This document shows positions 32,436 through 41,201 of a DNA stretch of 64,000 nucleotides, one piece after another (positions within the stretch are counted from its first letter, which is position 1; each line of letters opens with the position of its first letter). The stretch is taken from NCBI GenBank assembly GCA_031551775.1, contig JAVBND010000022.1, forward strand, positions 1 to 64,000, read 5' to 3'. The stretch comes from Anaerozeibacter sp031551775 (lineage in GTDB: Bacteria > Bacillota > Clostridia > Christensenellales > Aristaeellaceae). Below the pieces are notes generated by a model. The model was not told the origin of the DNA, searched no databases, and saw nothing but the letters and a program-made list of their open reading frames with translations. The translations under genes and the position numbers were made by a program.

Positions 32436-33875
32436 ATGAAGAAGATTCTGGTTTGGATGCTGGCTCTGGCGCTGTGCCTGACGCCGATGGCGGGTCTGGC
32501 CGAAAGCGCGGCGGTCGAAACCGACGTGGTCGTCGTGGGCGGCGGCGGCGCGGGCATCTCGGCGGCCATTGCGGCGGCGCAGCAGGGCGCGAACGTCATC
32601 CTGCTTGAAAAGCAGGGGTACCTTGGCGGCGCGACCATTCTCTCGGGCGGCAAGATCCCGGCGGTCGGCACCAAGCAGCAAGTGGAAGCGGGCGTTGAGG
32701 ATTCCATCGAAGCGATGGCGCGCGACATCTTCCGTCCCTCGAACTACAGCGCGCGCACCGATCTTGTGATGACCGTCTCTGAGGGCGCCAAGACCGTGGC
32801 CGAATGGATGGAGGACATGGGCGTCGTTTGGTCGCTTATGGACTCGCTCTATTACGGCCAGACCGTCCGCCGCATGCTCTTTGCCGACGGCAGCGGCGCG
32901 GGCATGACCAAGGCCATGATCGACTATCTGAATTCCTTTGAGAACATCGAGGTCATGTTCGAGACGAAGGGCACCGGACTCGTCACCGACGAAAGCGGCG
33001 CGGTTTCGGGCGTAACGGCTGAGAACAAGGACGGCGCTTTCACCATCAGCGCCAAGAACACCGTGCTTGCAACCAGCGGCTTTGCGGCCAACAAAGAAAT
33101 GCTCATGAAGTACATGCCGGAAATCGCCGAAGCTTATCCGATGGTAGCGCCGGGCGCGACCGGCGAAGGCATCCTGTGGGGCATTGAGCTCGGCGCGGCG
33201 GTCGCCAACATGAACGCCTACCAGGGCTACGGCTTCTACAAGGAAGGCGTGGGCGCGCTCGACCAAGGCATCGCCGACCGCGGCGGCATCATGGTCAACC
33301 TGAACACCGAGCGCTTCATGAACGAATACGGCGGGTATTCCCAGATCGCGCCCCATGTCATCGCGCAGCCGGAACACCACGTCTACCTGATCTTTGATCA
33401 GGCAAACGCCGACAAGACCGGCATGTTTAAGACCTACATGGACAAGGAAGCCATCATCTCCGGCGAGACGGTGGAGGAACTGGCCGAGAAGACCGGCCTT
33501 GACGCCGGGAAACTTGCCAAGGTGTTTGACGAATACCGCGCCGGCATCGAACGCGGCGAAGACGTATTCAACCGTACCAAGCTCCCCGAGTCCTTTGAAG
33601 GACCCTTCTACGCGATCTACATGACCGCCGACCTGCGCCACACCCAGGGCGGGCTTGTGACCGATGTGGCGGCCCATGTACTGCGCGAGGATGGCTCGGT
33701 CATTCAGGGCCTGTACGCGGCGGGCGGCGTCATGGAAGGCTTCTCCAGCCGCGGCGGCGCGGCCTACATGTCGGGCAACGGCCTGCTTCAGGCGCTCGTG
33801 TTTGGCAAGATCGCCGGTGAGCGCGCGGCCACGGAAGTGCGCGGCGATGTCGCGCCGGTCGCGTATGCAAACTGA
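32436..33875 (+). CDS. Secreted FAD-dependent reductase, fumarate-reductase flavoprotein-like
   Basis: This 479-aa protein has a signal peptide (MKKILVWMLALALCLTPM, ending AGLAE) directly followed by an FAD dinucleotide site (VVVVGGGGAGISAAIAAAQ, then VILLEKQGYLGGAT). Later motifs fit the fumarate reductase/flavocytochrome c flavoprotein family: TRHTQGG-like DLRHTQGGLVTD, GLYAAGGVMEGFSSRGG and a C-terminal SGNGLLQALVFGKIAG. The FMN-binding domain found in many secreted relatives is missing, so the electron donor must be separate. SD GGGAGGAG. Substrate unknown; an extracellular respiratory or detoxifying reductase is the likeliest role. Confidence 0.82.
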   Translation: MKKILVWMLALALCLTPMAGLAESAAVETDVVVVGGGGAGISAAIAAAQQGANVILLEKQGYLGGATILSGGKIPAVGTKQQVEAGVEDSIEAMARDIFRPSNYSARTDLVMTVSEGAKTVAEWMEDMGVVWSLMDSLYYGQTVRRMLFADGSGAGMTKAMIDYLNSFENIEVMFETKGTGLVTDESGAVSGVTAENKDGAFTISAKNTVLATSGFAANKEMLMKYMPEIAEAYPMVAPGATGEGILWGIELGAAVANMNAYQGYGFYKEGVGALDQGIADRGGIMVNLNTERFMNEYGGYSQIAPHVIAQPEHHVYLIFDQANADKTGMFKTYMDKEAIISGETVEELAEKTGLDAGKLAKVFDEYRAGIERGEDVFNRTKLPESFEGPFYAIYMTADLRHTQGGLVTDVAAHVLREDGSVIQGLYAAGGVMEGFSSRGGAAYMSGNGLLQALVFGKIAGERAATEVRGDVAPVAYAN

Positions 33876-33910
33876 AATGAGACGATAGGGCTTTTCTGAA
33901 CGGGTAGAAC

Positions 33911-33945
33911 AAAGCGCCACGGCTTCGCGTCTTGGCGCTTTTTCG
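33911..33945 (+). terminator. Intrinsic terminator after the FAD protein
   Basis: AAAGCGCCA pairs with TGGCGCTTTT around a 12-base loop, and the run TTTTT completes a Rho-independent terminator. Confidence 0.75.
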
Positions 33946-34082
33946 CACCCTCACATCGCCTTTTTTTGAATGCCTCTGCGCCGAATTGATAAAGCATGCG
34001 AAAAAAACAAATGATCTCAACCGACAATCTCGAGCATTTCTTTACCGAAGGCGGAGCATTTGACCAAATTCGCCAACTAAGA

Positions 34083-34111
34083 TTGACAATAAATTGTCTA
34101 CGCGTTATAAT
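34083..34111 (+). promoter_or_regulatory. Promoter of the sugar ABC operon with embedded palindrome
   Basis: TTGACA (34083-34088), 17-base spacer, TATAAT (34106-34111). GACAAT-AA-ATTGTC (34085-34098) is a perfect palindrome covering part of the -35 and the spacer. A repressor bound there would block RNA polymerase, so sugar-responsive control is likely. Confidence 0.75.
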
Positions 34112-34144
34112 TCATTAAGAAACATCAATCGAGGAGGGACATGT

Positions 34145-35470
34145 ATGCGCAAACTGGTTTCGGTTTTGATGGTCCTGGCGCTGCTCTTGGTCTCCTGCGC
34201 CGCGTTTGCCGAAGAAATCTACTACCTCAACTTCAAGCCTGAAATCGCCGACATTTATTCGAAAATTGGCGAAGCCTATGCCGCCGCGACCGGCAATACC
34301 CTGAAGGTCGTCACCGCCGCGAGCGGCACGTATGAGCAGACGCTCAGGAGCGAGGTCGCCAAGTCCGACGCGCCGGTGATCTTCCAGATCAACGGGCCGG
34401 TGGGCTACCAGAACTGGAAAGACTATACGCTTGACCTCAAGGACACCGAGTTCTACGCCATGCTCTCCGACAAGTCGCTCGCGGTGACCGACGGCGACAA
34501 GGTGGTGGGCATTCCCTACGCGGTCGAAGGCTACGGCATCATCTACAATGCGCAGGTTTTGGACAAATACTTCGCCTGCGCAAACAAGACCGCCCCCTAT
34601 GCCTCAATCGAGGAGGTCAAGGGCTTTGAGGCGCTCAAGGCGGTCGTCGAGGACATGACCGCGCTGAAAGAAGAACTGGGCATTGAGGGCGTGTTTGCCT
34701 CAACCAGCATGGCCGCGGGCGACCAGTGGCGCTGGCAGACCCACTTGATGAACGTGCCGCTGTACTATGAATTCTCAGAAGGCGGCGCAAACTCGGTCAT
34801 GAACGGCCTGGCGGCAAACGAAATCGCCTTCTCCTACGGCGAGAATTATCAGGCCATTTTTGACCTGTACACGAACAACTCCGTGACCGCGAAGGGGCTT
34901 CTGAGCAACAAGTCAACCGACGACTCCATGGCGGAATTCGCGCTTGGCAAGTGCGCCATGGTGCAAAACGGCAACTGGGGCGCGTCGCAGATCCTGGGCG
35001 TGGCGGGCAATACCGTGGCCAACGAGGACATCAAGTTCCTGCCCATCTACATTGGCGCCCCGGGCGAAGAAAACCAGGGCCTGTGCATCGGCACCGAGAA
35101 CTACTTCTGCATCAACAGCCAGGTATCCGAGGCGAAGCAGAAGGCCGCGCTCGATTTCCTTACATGGCTGTTCGCAAGCGATGCGGGCAAGGCGTTTGTC
35201 AAGAACGACCTGATGTTCATCGCGCCCTTCAACACCTTTACCGATCAGGAGAAGCCGGAAGACCCGCTGAGCAAGGAAGTGCTCTCCTGGATGGAGAAAG
35301 ACGGCGTCAACGCGGTGGCGTGGACGTTCGCCGCGTTCCCGTCGGAGGAGTTCAAGAACCGCGTGGGCGACGCGCTGCTCGAGTACCTCCAGGGCTCCCT
35401 TGACTGGGCGGGCGTGCGGGACGTGGTCGTAAATGAGTGGGCCAACGAGCGCGCCCTGACAAACGGCTAA
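34145..35470 (+). CDS. Sugar ABC transporter substrate-binding lipoprotein
   Basis: This 441-aa family 1 solute-binding protein has a signal peptide ending LLLVSC, a lipobox with Cys18, then a Venus-flytrap fold (EIYYLNFKPEIADIYSKI, GTYEQTLRSEVAKSDAPVIF, VVGIPYAVEGYGIIYN, FALGKCAMVQNGNWGA). SD GAGGAGG. It feeds the two permeases that follow. The adjoining dehydrogenases suggest a hexitol or ketohexose substrate. No ATPase gene is in the operon, so a shared MsmK/MalK-type ATPase must serve it. Confidence 0.9.
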   Translation: MRKLVSVLMVLALLLVSCAAFAEEIYYLNFKPEIADIYSKIGEAYAAATGNTLKVVTAASGTYEQTLRSEVAKSDAPVIFQINGPVGYQNWKDYTLDLKDTEFYAMLSDKSLAVTDGDKVVGIPYAVEGYGIIYNAQVLDKYFACANKTAPYASIEEVKGFEALKAVVEDMTALKEELGIEGVFASTSMAAGDQWRWQTHLMNVPLYYEFSEGGANSVMNGLAANEIAFSYGENYQAIFDLYTNNSVTAKGLLSNKSTDDSMAEFALGKCAMVQNGNWGASQILGVAGNTVANEDIKFLPIYIGAPGEENQGLCIGTENYFCINSQVSEAKQKAALDFLTWLFASDAGKAFVKNDLMFIAPFNTFTDQEKPEDPLSKEVLSWMEKDGVNAVAWTFAAFPSEEFKNRVGDALLEYLQGSLDWAGVRDVVVNEWANERALTNG

Positions 35471-35546
35471 TCCATAGGACTTGCGGGCGTGCGGGTTAAA
35501 CCCGCGCGCCCATTTTCGATCCTCCCCATCGAAAGGGTGTATTTTG

Positions 35547-36392
35547 ATGCAAAAGAACTTACGGCGGTATTTTCCGCTTTTTGTACTGCCCACGCTGCTT
35601 GCCTTCACGGTGGCGTTCTTGATCCCCTTCATCATGGGCGTGTACCTCTCGTTTTGCAAGTTCACCACCGTGACCAACGCCGAGTTTATCGGCCTTGGCA
35701 ACTATGTGCGCGCGTTCACAGGCAACAAGGATTTCCTGAACGCGCTGTGGTTCACGGTCAGGTTCACCCTCGTATCGGTTGTGACGGTCAACGTCTTCGC
35801 GTTTTCAATCGCGCTTTTGTTGACGCGCGGCATCAAGGGCACCAACCTCTTCCGCACGGTCTTCTTCATGCCCAACCTGATCGGGGGCATCGTGCTGGGC
35901 TGGATCTGGCAGATGATCTTCAACGGCATCTTGGCCCCCTACGAAATGACGCTGACCACCAACCCCGCGTTTGGGTTCTGGGGCCTTGTGATCCTAATGA
36001 ACTGGCAGATGATCGGCTACATGATGATCATCTACATTGCGGGCATTCAGAACATCCCGGGCGAGATGTTCGACGCGGCGCGCGTGGACGGCGCGAACGC
36101 GCGTCAGACGCTCAGAAACGTCACGCTGCCCATGGTCATGCCGTCGATCACCATCTGCTCGTTTCTAACGCTGACCAATTCCTTCAAGCTGTTCGACCAG
36201 AACCTGGCGCTGACGGCGGGCGCGCCTTCGCGCAAGACCGCCATGCTCGCCCTTGACATCTACAACACCTTCTATGGCCGCGCCGGGTTTGAAGGCGTAG
36301 GCCAGGCCAAGGCGGTCGTGTTCTTCCTGCTGGTGGCCGCCATCGCGCTCATCCAACTGGTGCTCACGCGCTCAAAGGAGGTGGAGCAGTAA
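35547..36392 (+). CDS. Sugar ABC transporter permease, MalF type
   Basis: This 281-aa protein has six membrane helices. The binding-protein-dependent transport signature appears in FDAARVDGANARQTLRNVTLPMVMP (EAA loop). The start at 35547 follows GAAAGGG. It ends on the TAATG that starts the second permease, so the two are translationally coupled. Confidence 0.92.
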   Translation: MQKNLRRYFPLFVLPTLLAFTVAFLIPFIMGVYLSFCKFTTVTNAEFIGLGNYVRAFTGNKDFLNALWFTVRFTLVSVVTVNVFAFSIALLLTRGIKGTNLFRTVFFMPNLIGGIVLGWIWQMIFNGILAPYEMTLTTNPAFGFWGLVILMNWQMIGYMMIIYIAGIQNIPGEMFDAARVDGANARQTLRNVTLPMVMPSITICSFLTLTNSFKLFDQNLALTAGAPSRKTAMLALDIYNTFYGRAGFEGVGQAKAVVFFLLVAAIALIQLVLTRSKEVEQ

Positions 36393-37225
36393 TGGAGGAA
36401 AGAAAATCCACGCCGCTGACCATCTTTTTTTCGGCGCTGTCTCTCGCTTATGTATTGCCCATTTTCCTCGTGCTGATGAACTCCTTCAAAGGCCGCCTCT
36501 TTATCAGCAATGAGCCCTTTTCCTTCCCGAGCGCAGCGGCGGGCACTTATGTGGGGCTTGAAAACTATACCGAAGGCATTGCCAAGATCGATTTCTTTTC
36601 GGCCTTTGGCTATTCGCTGTTTATCACCGTGTTTTCGGTGCTGCTGATCCTGATCGCAACCTCCATGGCCGGCTGGTACCTGGCGCGGGTCAAATCCCTT
36701 TTGACGCGCACCATCTACTACCTGCTGGTCTTCTCCATGGTTGTGCCGTTTCAAATGGTCATGTTCACCATGTCCAAGACCGCCAACGTATTGCGCCTTG
36801 ACAACCCCCTCGGCATCGTCTTCATCTATCTCGGCTTTGGCGCGGGGCTTTCCTCGTTCATGTTCACCGGCTTTTGCAAGTCGGTTCCCGTTGACGTGGA
36901 GGAAGCCGCCTCCATCGACGGCTGCGGGCCCGTGCGCACCTTCTTTCAGGTGGTGCTGCCGATCCTGAGGCCGATCGCCGTCACGGTGGCGATCCTCAAC
37001 GCCATGTGGATCTGGAACGACTACCTCCTGCCCTACCTGCTGCTGGGGTCCACCTACAAGACCATCCCCATCGCGGTTCAATACCTGCGCGGAGGATACG
37101 GTTTTGTCGATATGGGCGCAATGATGGCCATGCTGGTGCTTGCGATCGTCCCGATCATCGCGTTCTACCTGGCCTGCCAGAAACACATCATCAAGGGCGT
37201 GATCGCGGGCGCGGTCAAGGGGTGA
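36392..37225 (+). CDS. Sugar ABC transporter permease, MalG type
   Basis: This 277-aa six-helix permease has the EAA loop VDVEEAASIDGCGPVRTFFQVVLPILRP and a C-terminal GVIAGAVKG typical of MalG-like proteins. It pairs with the preceding permease. Confidence 0.92.
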   Translation: MEERKSTPLTIFFSALSLAYVLPIFLVLMNSFKGRLFISNEPFSFPSAAAGTYVGLENYTEGIAKIDFFSAFGYSLFITVFSVLLILIATSMAGWYLARVKSLLTRTIYYLLVFSMVVPFQMVMFTMSKTANVLRLDNPLGIVFIYLGFGAGLSSFMFTGFCKSVPVDVEEAASIDGCGPVRTFFQVVLPILRPIAVTVAILNAMWIWNDYLLPYLLLGSTYKTIPIAVQYLRGGYGFVDMGAMMAMLVLAIVPIIAFYLACQKHIIKGVIAGAVKG

Positions 37226-37244
37226 GAAAAAAACTTCAAAACAT

Positions 37245-37280
37245 ACTCCCTCCATACCCGGGGGGAGTTTGTGGTTTTGT
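37245..37280 (+). terminator. Terminator candidate after the ABC permeases
   Basis: ACTCCC pairs with GGGAGT around a 12-base loop, followed by TTGTGGTTTTGT. It separates the transporter genes from the dehydrogenase pair. Confidence 0.5.
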
Positions 37281-37380
37281 GCCGCTTTCCGTGAAATTTT
37301 TGTCAAGTATTTCTTGTGTAAAGGGTCAGATAAATTATCGGGCAGTTTACGAGACAAGCGTGTACGGGGGTCCGTGGACA

Positions 37381-37389
37381 TGCTATAAT
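37381..37389 (+). promoter_or_regulatory. Extended -10 promoter of the dehydrogenase pair
   Basis: TGCTATAAT is an extended -10 (TGn plus TATAAT) without a good -35, 36 bp upstream of the SrlD-like start. Confidence 0.45.
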
Positions 37390-37424
37390 TGGGGCATAAA
37401 GTTCACGAATGGGAGGATCAGGTC

Positions 37425-38210
37425 ATGTACGAGGGCTTTGAGCGGCTGAAGGGCAAGGTTGTGGTCATCACCGGCGCGGCGCAGGGGCTTGGCGAGGCAT
37501 TGGCACTGCGCCTTGACAAGGAAGGCGCGAGCGTGCTGGTGGCCGATATGAACATCGAAGCGGCGGCGAAGGTGGCCGCGCAGCTCAAGGACGCGGTGGC
37601 GGTTCAGGTCAACGTGACCAGCGCCGACGATTGCGGCTTGATGGCCAAAACCGCGTTTGACAGGTGGGGGCATATCGACATGCTGGTCTCAAACGCCGCC
37701 ATCCTCATCTCAAACTCCATCGACGACATGACCTACCAGCAGTTCGCGAAGGTCGTCGATGTCAACCTCAACGGCTATTTCAACACCTGCAAGGCGGTCG
37801 TGCCCTACATGCGAAAGACCGGCAAGGGCTCAATCGTCCAGATCAATTCCAAGTCCGGCAAGAAAGGTTCGGCCAAGAACAGCGCCTACGCGGCGAGCAA
37901 GTTCGGCGGCATCGGCCTTACGCAGTCGCTGGCGCTGGAACTCGCGGAGGAGAACATCCGCGTAAACGCCATCCTGCCCGGAAACCTCCTCGATTCCCCG
38001 CTGTGGGTCAACTCGCTCTACGAGCAATACGCGCGCAACCAAGGCACCACCAAGGAAAAGATCCGCGAGAAGTACATGAATCAGGTCCCGATGAAGCGCG
38101 GCTGCCAGTACGAGGACGTCGCCAACGTCATGGTTTTCCTGCTTTCCGACGAAGCCAGCTACATGACCGGCCAGGCCATCAACGTCACCGGCGGCCAGCA
38201 AATGTTTTAA
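37425..38210 (+). CDS. SDR dehydrogenase, sorbitol-6-phosphate 2-dehydrogenase-like
   Basis: This 261-aa short-chain dehydrogenase has a NAD site in VITGAAQGLGEALAL, NAAI, catalytic Ser in IVQINSKSGKKGS and YAASKFGG. The stretch QINSKSGK, KFGGIGLTQSLAL, PMKRGCQYEDV and the C-terminal INVTGGQQMF closely follow E. coli SrlD, which oxidises sorbitol 6-phosphate to fructose 6-phosphate. Here the nearby importer is ABC-type, so the substrate may be unphosphorylated or a kinase lies elsewhere. SD GGGAGG. It is followed after 54 bp by a SorE-like gene. Confidence 0.82.
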   Translation: MYEGFERLKGKVVVITGAAQGLGEALALRLDKEGASVLVADMNIEAAAKVAAQLKDAVAVQVNVTSADDCGLMAKTAFDRWGHIDMLVSNAAILISNSIDDMTYQQFAKVVDVNLNGYFNTCKAVVPYMRKTGKGSIVQINSKSGKKGSAKNSAYAASKFGGIGLTQSLALELAEENIRVNAILPGNLLDSPLWVNSLYEQYARNQGTTKEKIREKYMNQVPMKRGCQYEDVANVMVFLLSDEASYMTGQAINVTGGQQMF

Positions 38211-38264
38211 GCAAGCGGTACGCGTGTATATCATGATCAATGATAACCAGGAGGTACACCCACT

Positions 38265-39524
38265 ATGAAAACCACCGCGGTTCGCCTGTACGGCGAGAAC
38301 GACCTGAGGCTTGAGAGCTTCGAAATGCCGGGAATCAACGACGACCAGATTCTGGTCAAGATCGTGTCCGACTCCATCTGCATGTCTTCCTACAAAGCCG
38401 CCGTTCAGGGCAGCAAGCACAAGCGCGTGCCGGACGGCATCGACAAGAAGCCGGTCATCATCGGCCACGAGTTCTGCGGCGTGATTGAAGAAGTGGGCGC
38501 GAAATGGGCGGATCAGTTCAAGGCCGGGGATAAGTTCGGCATCCAGCCTGCGATGAACGGCGCAATCCAGACGCCCGGCTATTCCTTTGAGTACATGGGC
38601 GGCGACGCGACATACGCGATCATCGAGCCCATCGTAATGGAGGCCGACAGCCTGCTCAAGTATGGCGCCGATTCCTTCTTCTACGGCTCCCTGGCGGAGC
38701 CCCTCAGCTGCATCGTGGGTACCTTCCACGCCATGTACCACACCCGCGCGGGCGAATACGTCCACGATATGGGCATCGTCGAGGGCGGCAACATGGCAAT
38801 CCTCGCGGGCGCGGGTCCGATGGGCCTGGGCGCGATCGATTACGCCATCCACTGCGACCGCCGTCCCGGCATGCTGGTCGTGACCGACATCGACCAGGCG
38901 CGCCTCGACCGCGCGGCTTCCATCTATACCGTCGCGGATGCCCAGGCGCATGGCGTGAAGCTGATCTACTGCAACACCTCGGGCGACGACCCGGTGGGCA
39001 AACTGATGGAGCTGACGAGCGGCAAGGGCTATGACGACGTGCTGGTGTTCGCGCCGGTTGCGGCTGTCATTGAGCAGGGCGACAAGATTCTCGGGCGCGA
39101 CGGGTGCTTGAACTTCTTCGCCGGCCCGACCAACCCGAACCTGTCGGCGCTGTTCAACTTCTACAACGTGCACTACAACATGACCCACATCGTGGGCACC
39201 TCGGGCGGCAACACCGCCGATATGATCGAGTCGCTCGACATGATCGCGGACGGCCGTTTGAACCCAGCGGGCATGATCACCCATGTGGGCGGCCTTGACG
39301 CGGTGGTCGAGACCACGCTGAACCTGCCCAAGATCCCCGGCGGAAAGAAGCTGATCTACACCGGCATCTCGATGCCGCTCACCGCGATTGACGATTTTCA
39401 TGAAAAGGGCAAGAGCGATCCCTTCTACGCCGAGCTCGACAAGCTTTGCAAGGCCAACAAGGGCCTGTGGAACGGCGAAGCCGAGAAGTACCTGCTTAAA
39501 AATGCCAAGGCGATTGAGGCGTAA
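38265..39524 (+). CDS. Zinc-type dehydrogenase, L-sorbose-1-phosphate reductase-like (SorE)
   Basis: This 419-aa medium-chain dehydrogenase has GHEFCGVIEEVG for metal binding, EPLSCIVGTFHAMYH, a Rossmann site AILAGAGPMGLGAIDYAI and a long C-terminal extension. The overall pattern and its pairing with an SrlD-like enzyme match SorE, which reduces L-sorbose 1-phosphate to glucitol 6-phosphate. The typical N-terminal Cys-38 ligand is seen as ICMSSYK. SD CAGGAGG. Together with the preceding enzyme it would convert a sorbose derivative to a fructose derivative. Confidence 0.78.
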   Translation: MKTTAVRLYGENDLRLESFEMPGINDDQILVKIVSDSICMSSYKAAVQGSKHKRVPDGIDKKPVIIGHEFCGVIEEVGAKWADQFKAGDKFGIQPAMNGAIQTPGYSFEYMGGDATYAIIEPIVMEADSLLKYGADSFFYGSLAEPLSCIVGTFHAMYHTRAGEYVHDMGIVEGGNMAILAGAGPMGLGAIDYAIHCDRRPGMLVVTDIDQARLDRAASIYTVADAQAHGVKLIYCNTSGDDPVGKLMELTSGKGYDDVLVFAPVAAVIEQGDKILGRDGCLNFFAGPTNPNLSALFNFYNVHYNMTHIVGTSGGNTADMIESLDMIADGRLNPAGMITHVGGLDAVVETTLNLPKIPGGKKLIYTGISMPLTAIDDFHEKGKSDPFYAELDKLCKANKGLWNGEAEKYLLKNAKAIEA

Positions 39525-39543
39525 TCGGTTTGGCTGACACTTA

Positions 39544-39572
39544 CCCGGGCGGCACATGCCGTCCGGGTTTGG
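39544..39572 (+). terminator. Terminator candidate after the sorbose/sorbitol operon
   Basis: ACCCGGGCGGC and GCCGTCCGGGT form an 11-bp stem with one mismatch, followed by TTGGCTT. The T-run is poor. Confidence 0.5.
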
Positions 39573-39591
39573 CTTCGGCAGGGAGGGCGTT

Positions 39592-40779
39592 ATGCGGATA
39601 GCGGGAATCGTGGCGGAATACAATCCGTATCACAACGGGCATCAACTGCACGCGCGCCTGACGCGCGAAAGAAGCGGATGCGACTATGTCGTCGCGGTCA
39701 TGAGCGGCGCGTTCACCCAGCGCGGGGAACCGGCCTTCATGGACAAGTGGACCCGCGCGCGCATGGCGCTATTGTCCGGCATCGATCTGGTGCTTGAACT
39801 GCCCGCGCTCTTTGCCGTGCGTCCCGCCGAACAATTTGCGCTTGGCGGCGTATCTGTCCTCTCGGCGCTTGGCCTTGATGTCCTCTCATTTGGTACGGAG
39901 ACGGATGACCTTTCCTTGCTTGAAAACATGGCGGAGCTTCTTGAAACCGAACCGCCCGTGTTCAGGCAACTGATCCGCAAGCATTTGGACAGGGGCGAAT
40001 CCCATGCGCGCGCGCGCGGCGCGGCGCTCGCGGAACTGACGAACCTGCCGCCCGATCAACTTGACGCGCCCAATACCGCGCTCGCGCTGTGTTACCTGCG
40101 CGCCAATCTGCGCGTGGCGCGTCCCCTCTCGCCTCTTCCCATCAGGCGGATCGGCCTCTACCACGACCTGACGCTTTCGCCCATCGCCTCCGCCAGCGCC
40201 GTGCGCCGCGCAATATACGAAAAAGGCCCTGACGCCGCGCGCCAGAGCGTTCCCGAGTCAAGCTTTGACCTCATCGAAAAAGCGGCGCCGGACGCGCTCA
40301 GCCATCCCTCGGCGCTGGACGCGCTGACCTTAAACCGCCTTCGGCAAATGCCGCCTTCCGCGATCGCCCTCTTGCCCGACGTTTCGGAGGGGCTTGAGAT
40401 GCGCATCGCACGCATCGCGCGCGAAGCCGCGTCGCGCGAAGAACTCATTGAACGGGTCAAGTGCAAGCGCTATACCCGCGCGCGCCTATCGCGCATCATG
40501 ACCTACGCGCTGCTTCACCTTACGCGCGAGCTATCGGAGGGCTACCTCCAAGGCGCGCCCTACGCGCGCGTGCTGGGATTTAGGCAAGACGCGCGCCCGC
40601 TCATGCGCCACGTCAAAGAAAACGCAGCCATTCCCTTCGTAACCGATCCGGTTCAGCTTAAGGGCGAGCCCTGTTTTGAGCTCGAACGCCGCGCGACCGA
40701 CCTGTGGGGGCTGACCGCCGAGGACAATTCCTTGCGCCGCGCCGACCGCGATTTGACCGGGCGCGTCGTGATCGTCTAA
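39592..40779 (+). CDS. tmcAL: tRNA(Met) cytidine acetate ligase TmcAL (YlbM)
   Basis: The protein is 395 aa. The N-terminal nucleotidyltransferase-like site reads GIVAEYNPYHNGHQLH, with MSGAFTQRGEPAFMDKWTRA next, as in TmcAL proteins. It activates acetate with ATP and acetylates C34 of elongator tRNA-Met. The start at 39592 follows GGGAGG. The gene ends convergently with hutP; the two stop codons overlap by 4 bp. Confidence 0.9.
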   Translation: MRIAGIVAEYNPYHNGHQLHARLTRERSGCDYVVAVMSGAFTQRGEPAFMDKWTRARMALLSGIDLVLELPALFAVRPAEQFALGGVSVLSALGLDVLSFGTETDDLSLLENMAELLETEPPVFRQLIRKHLDRGESHARARGAALAELTNLPPDQLDAPNTALALCYLRANLRVARPLSPLPIRRIGLYHDLTLSPIASASAVRRAIYEKGPDAARQSVPESSFDLIEKAAPDALSHPSALDALTLNRLRQMPPSAIALLPDVSEGLEMRIARIAREAASREELIERVKCKRYTRARLSRIMTYALLHLTRELSEGYLQGAPYARVLGFRQDARPLMRHVKENAAIPFVTDPVQLKGEPCFELERRATDLWGLTAEDNSLRRADRDLTGRVVIV

Positions 40780-41201
40780 ATCGCCCTGTGCCCAAGCCCC
40801 ACGGCCACTTCGTTTAAATGCAACAGCCCGATCCCGAAAAACACCGCGACCGCGATGTTGTTGCCCGAGCGCGCCACGCCGATCTTGCCGCCGACGTTAA
40901 GCCCGATCGCCTTGCCATTGACCTGGGACAGCGCTTCGCGCGTCGCGCCCGCCACCGCGCCTTCTTCGCGGTACTCGGTCGCCGAAATCACGCCTTCGCG
41001 CTTGGCCGCGACCACCGCGCGCTCGACAATGCGCATGATCGACTGAATGAATTCTCCGCCGTAGTCCACCGCCGCCGCGCGCACATCCTCCGCCATCAGG
41101 GTCTCCTTGAGCTGCTTTTCTTCCTCGCGCGAACGCGTCAGGCACATCATCATCGCCGCCCGCGATACCGTGCGGCTGCCTGAGATATTGGTCGAATCCA
41201 T
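40776..41201 (-). CDS. HutP-family protein
   Basis: The protein is 141 aa. The C-terminal part (GKIGVARSGNNIAVAVFFGIG, LNEVAVGLGHRAI) and AVDYGGEFIQSIMRIVERAV match the clostridial branch of HutP. In B. subtilis HutP is a histidine-dependent RNA antiterminator of the hut operon. No hut genes are near, and clostridial members lie in unrelated contexts, so the RNA target is unknown. Its ATG directly abuts the stop of the upstream flavoprotein gene. Confidence 0.8.
   Translation of the reverse strand: MDSTNISGSRTVSRAAMMMCLTRSREEEKQLKETLMAEDVRAAAVDYGGEFIQSIMRIVERAVVAAKREGVISATEYREEGAVAGATREALSQVNGKAIGLNVGGKIGVARSGNNIAVAVFFGIGLLHLNEVAVGLGHRAI

Noticed and set aside
32391..33920. 509-aa minus-strand open frame opposite the FAD protein
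   Set aside because: Antisense shadow without SD or domains.
37830..39623. 597-aa minus-strand open frame opposite the two dehydrogenases
   Set aside because: His/Val/Asp-rich shadow composition with no motifs; the plus-strand genes have strong SDs and family signatures.
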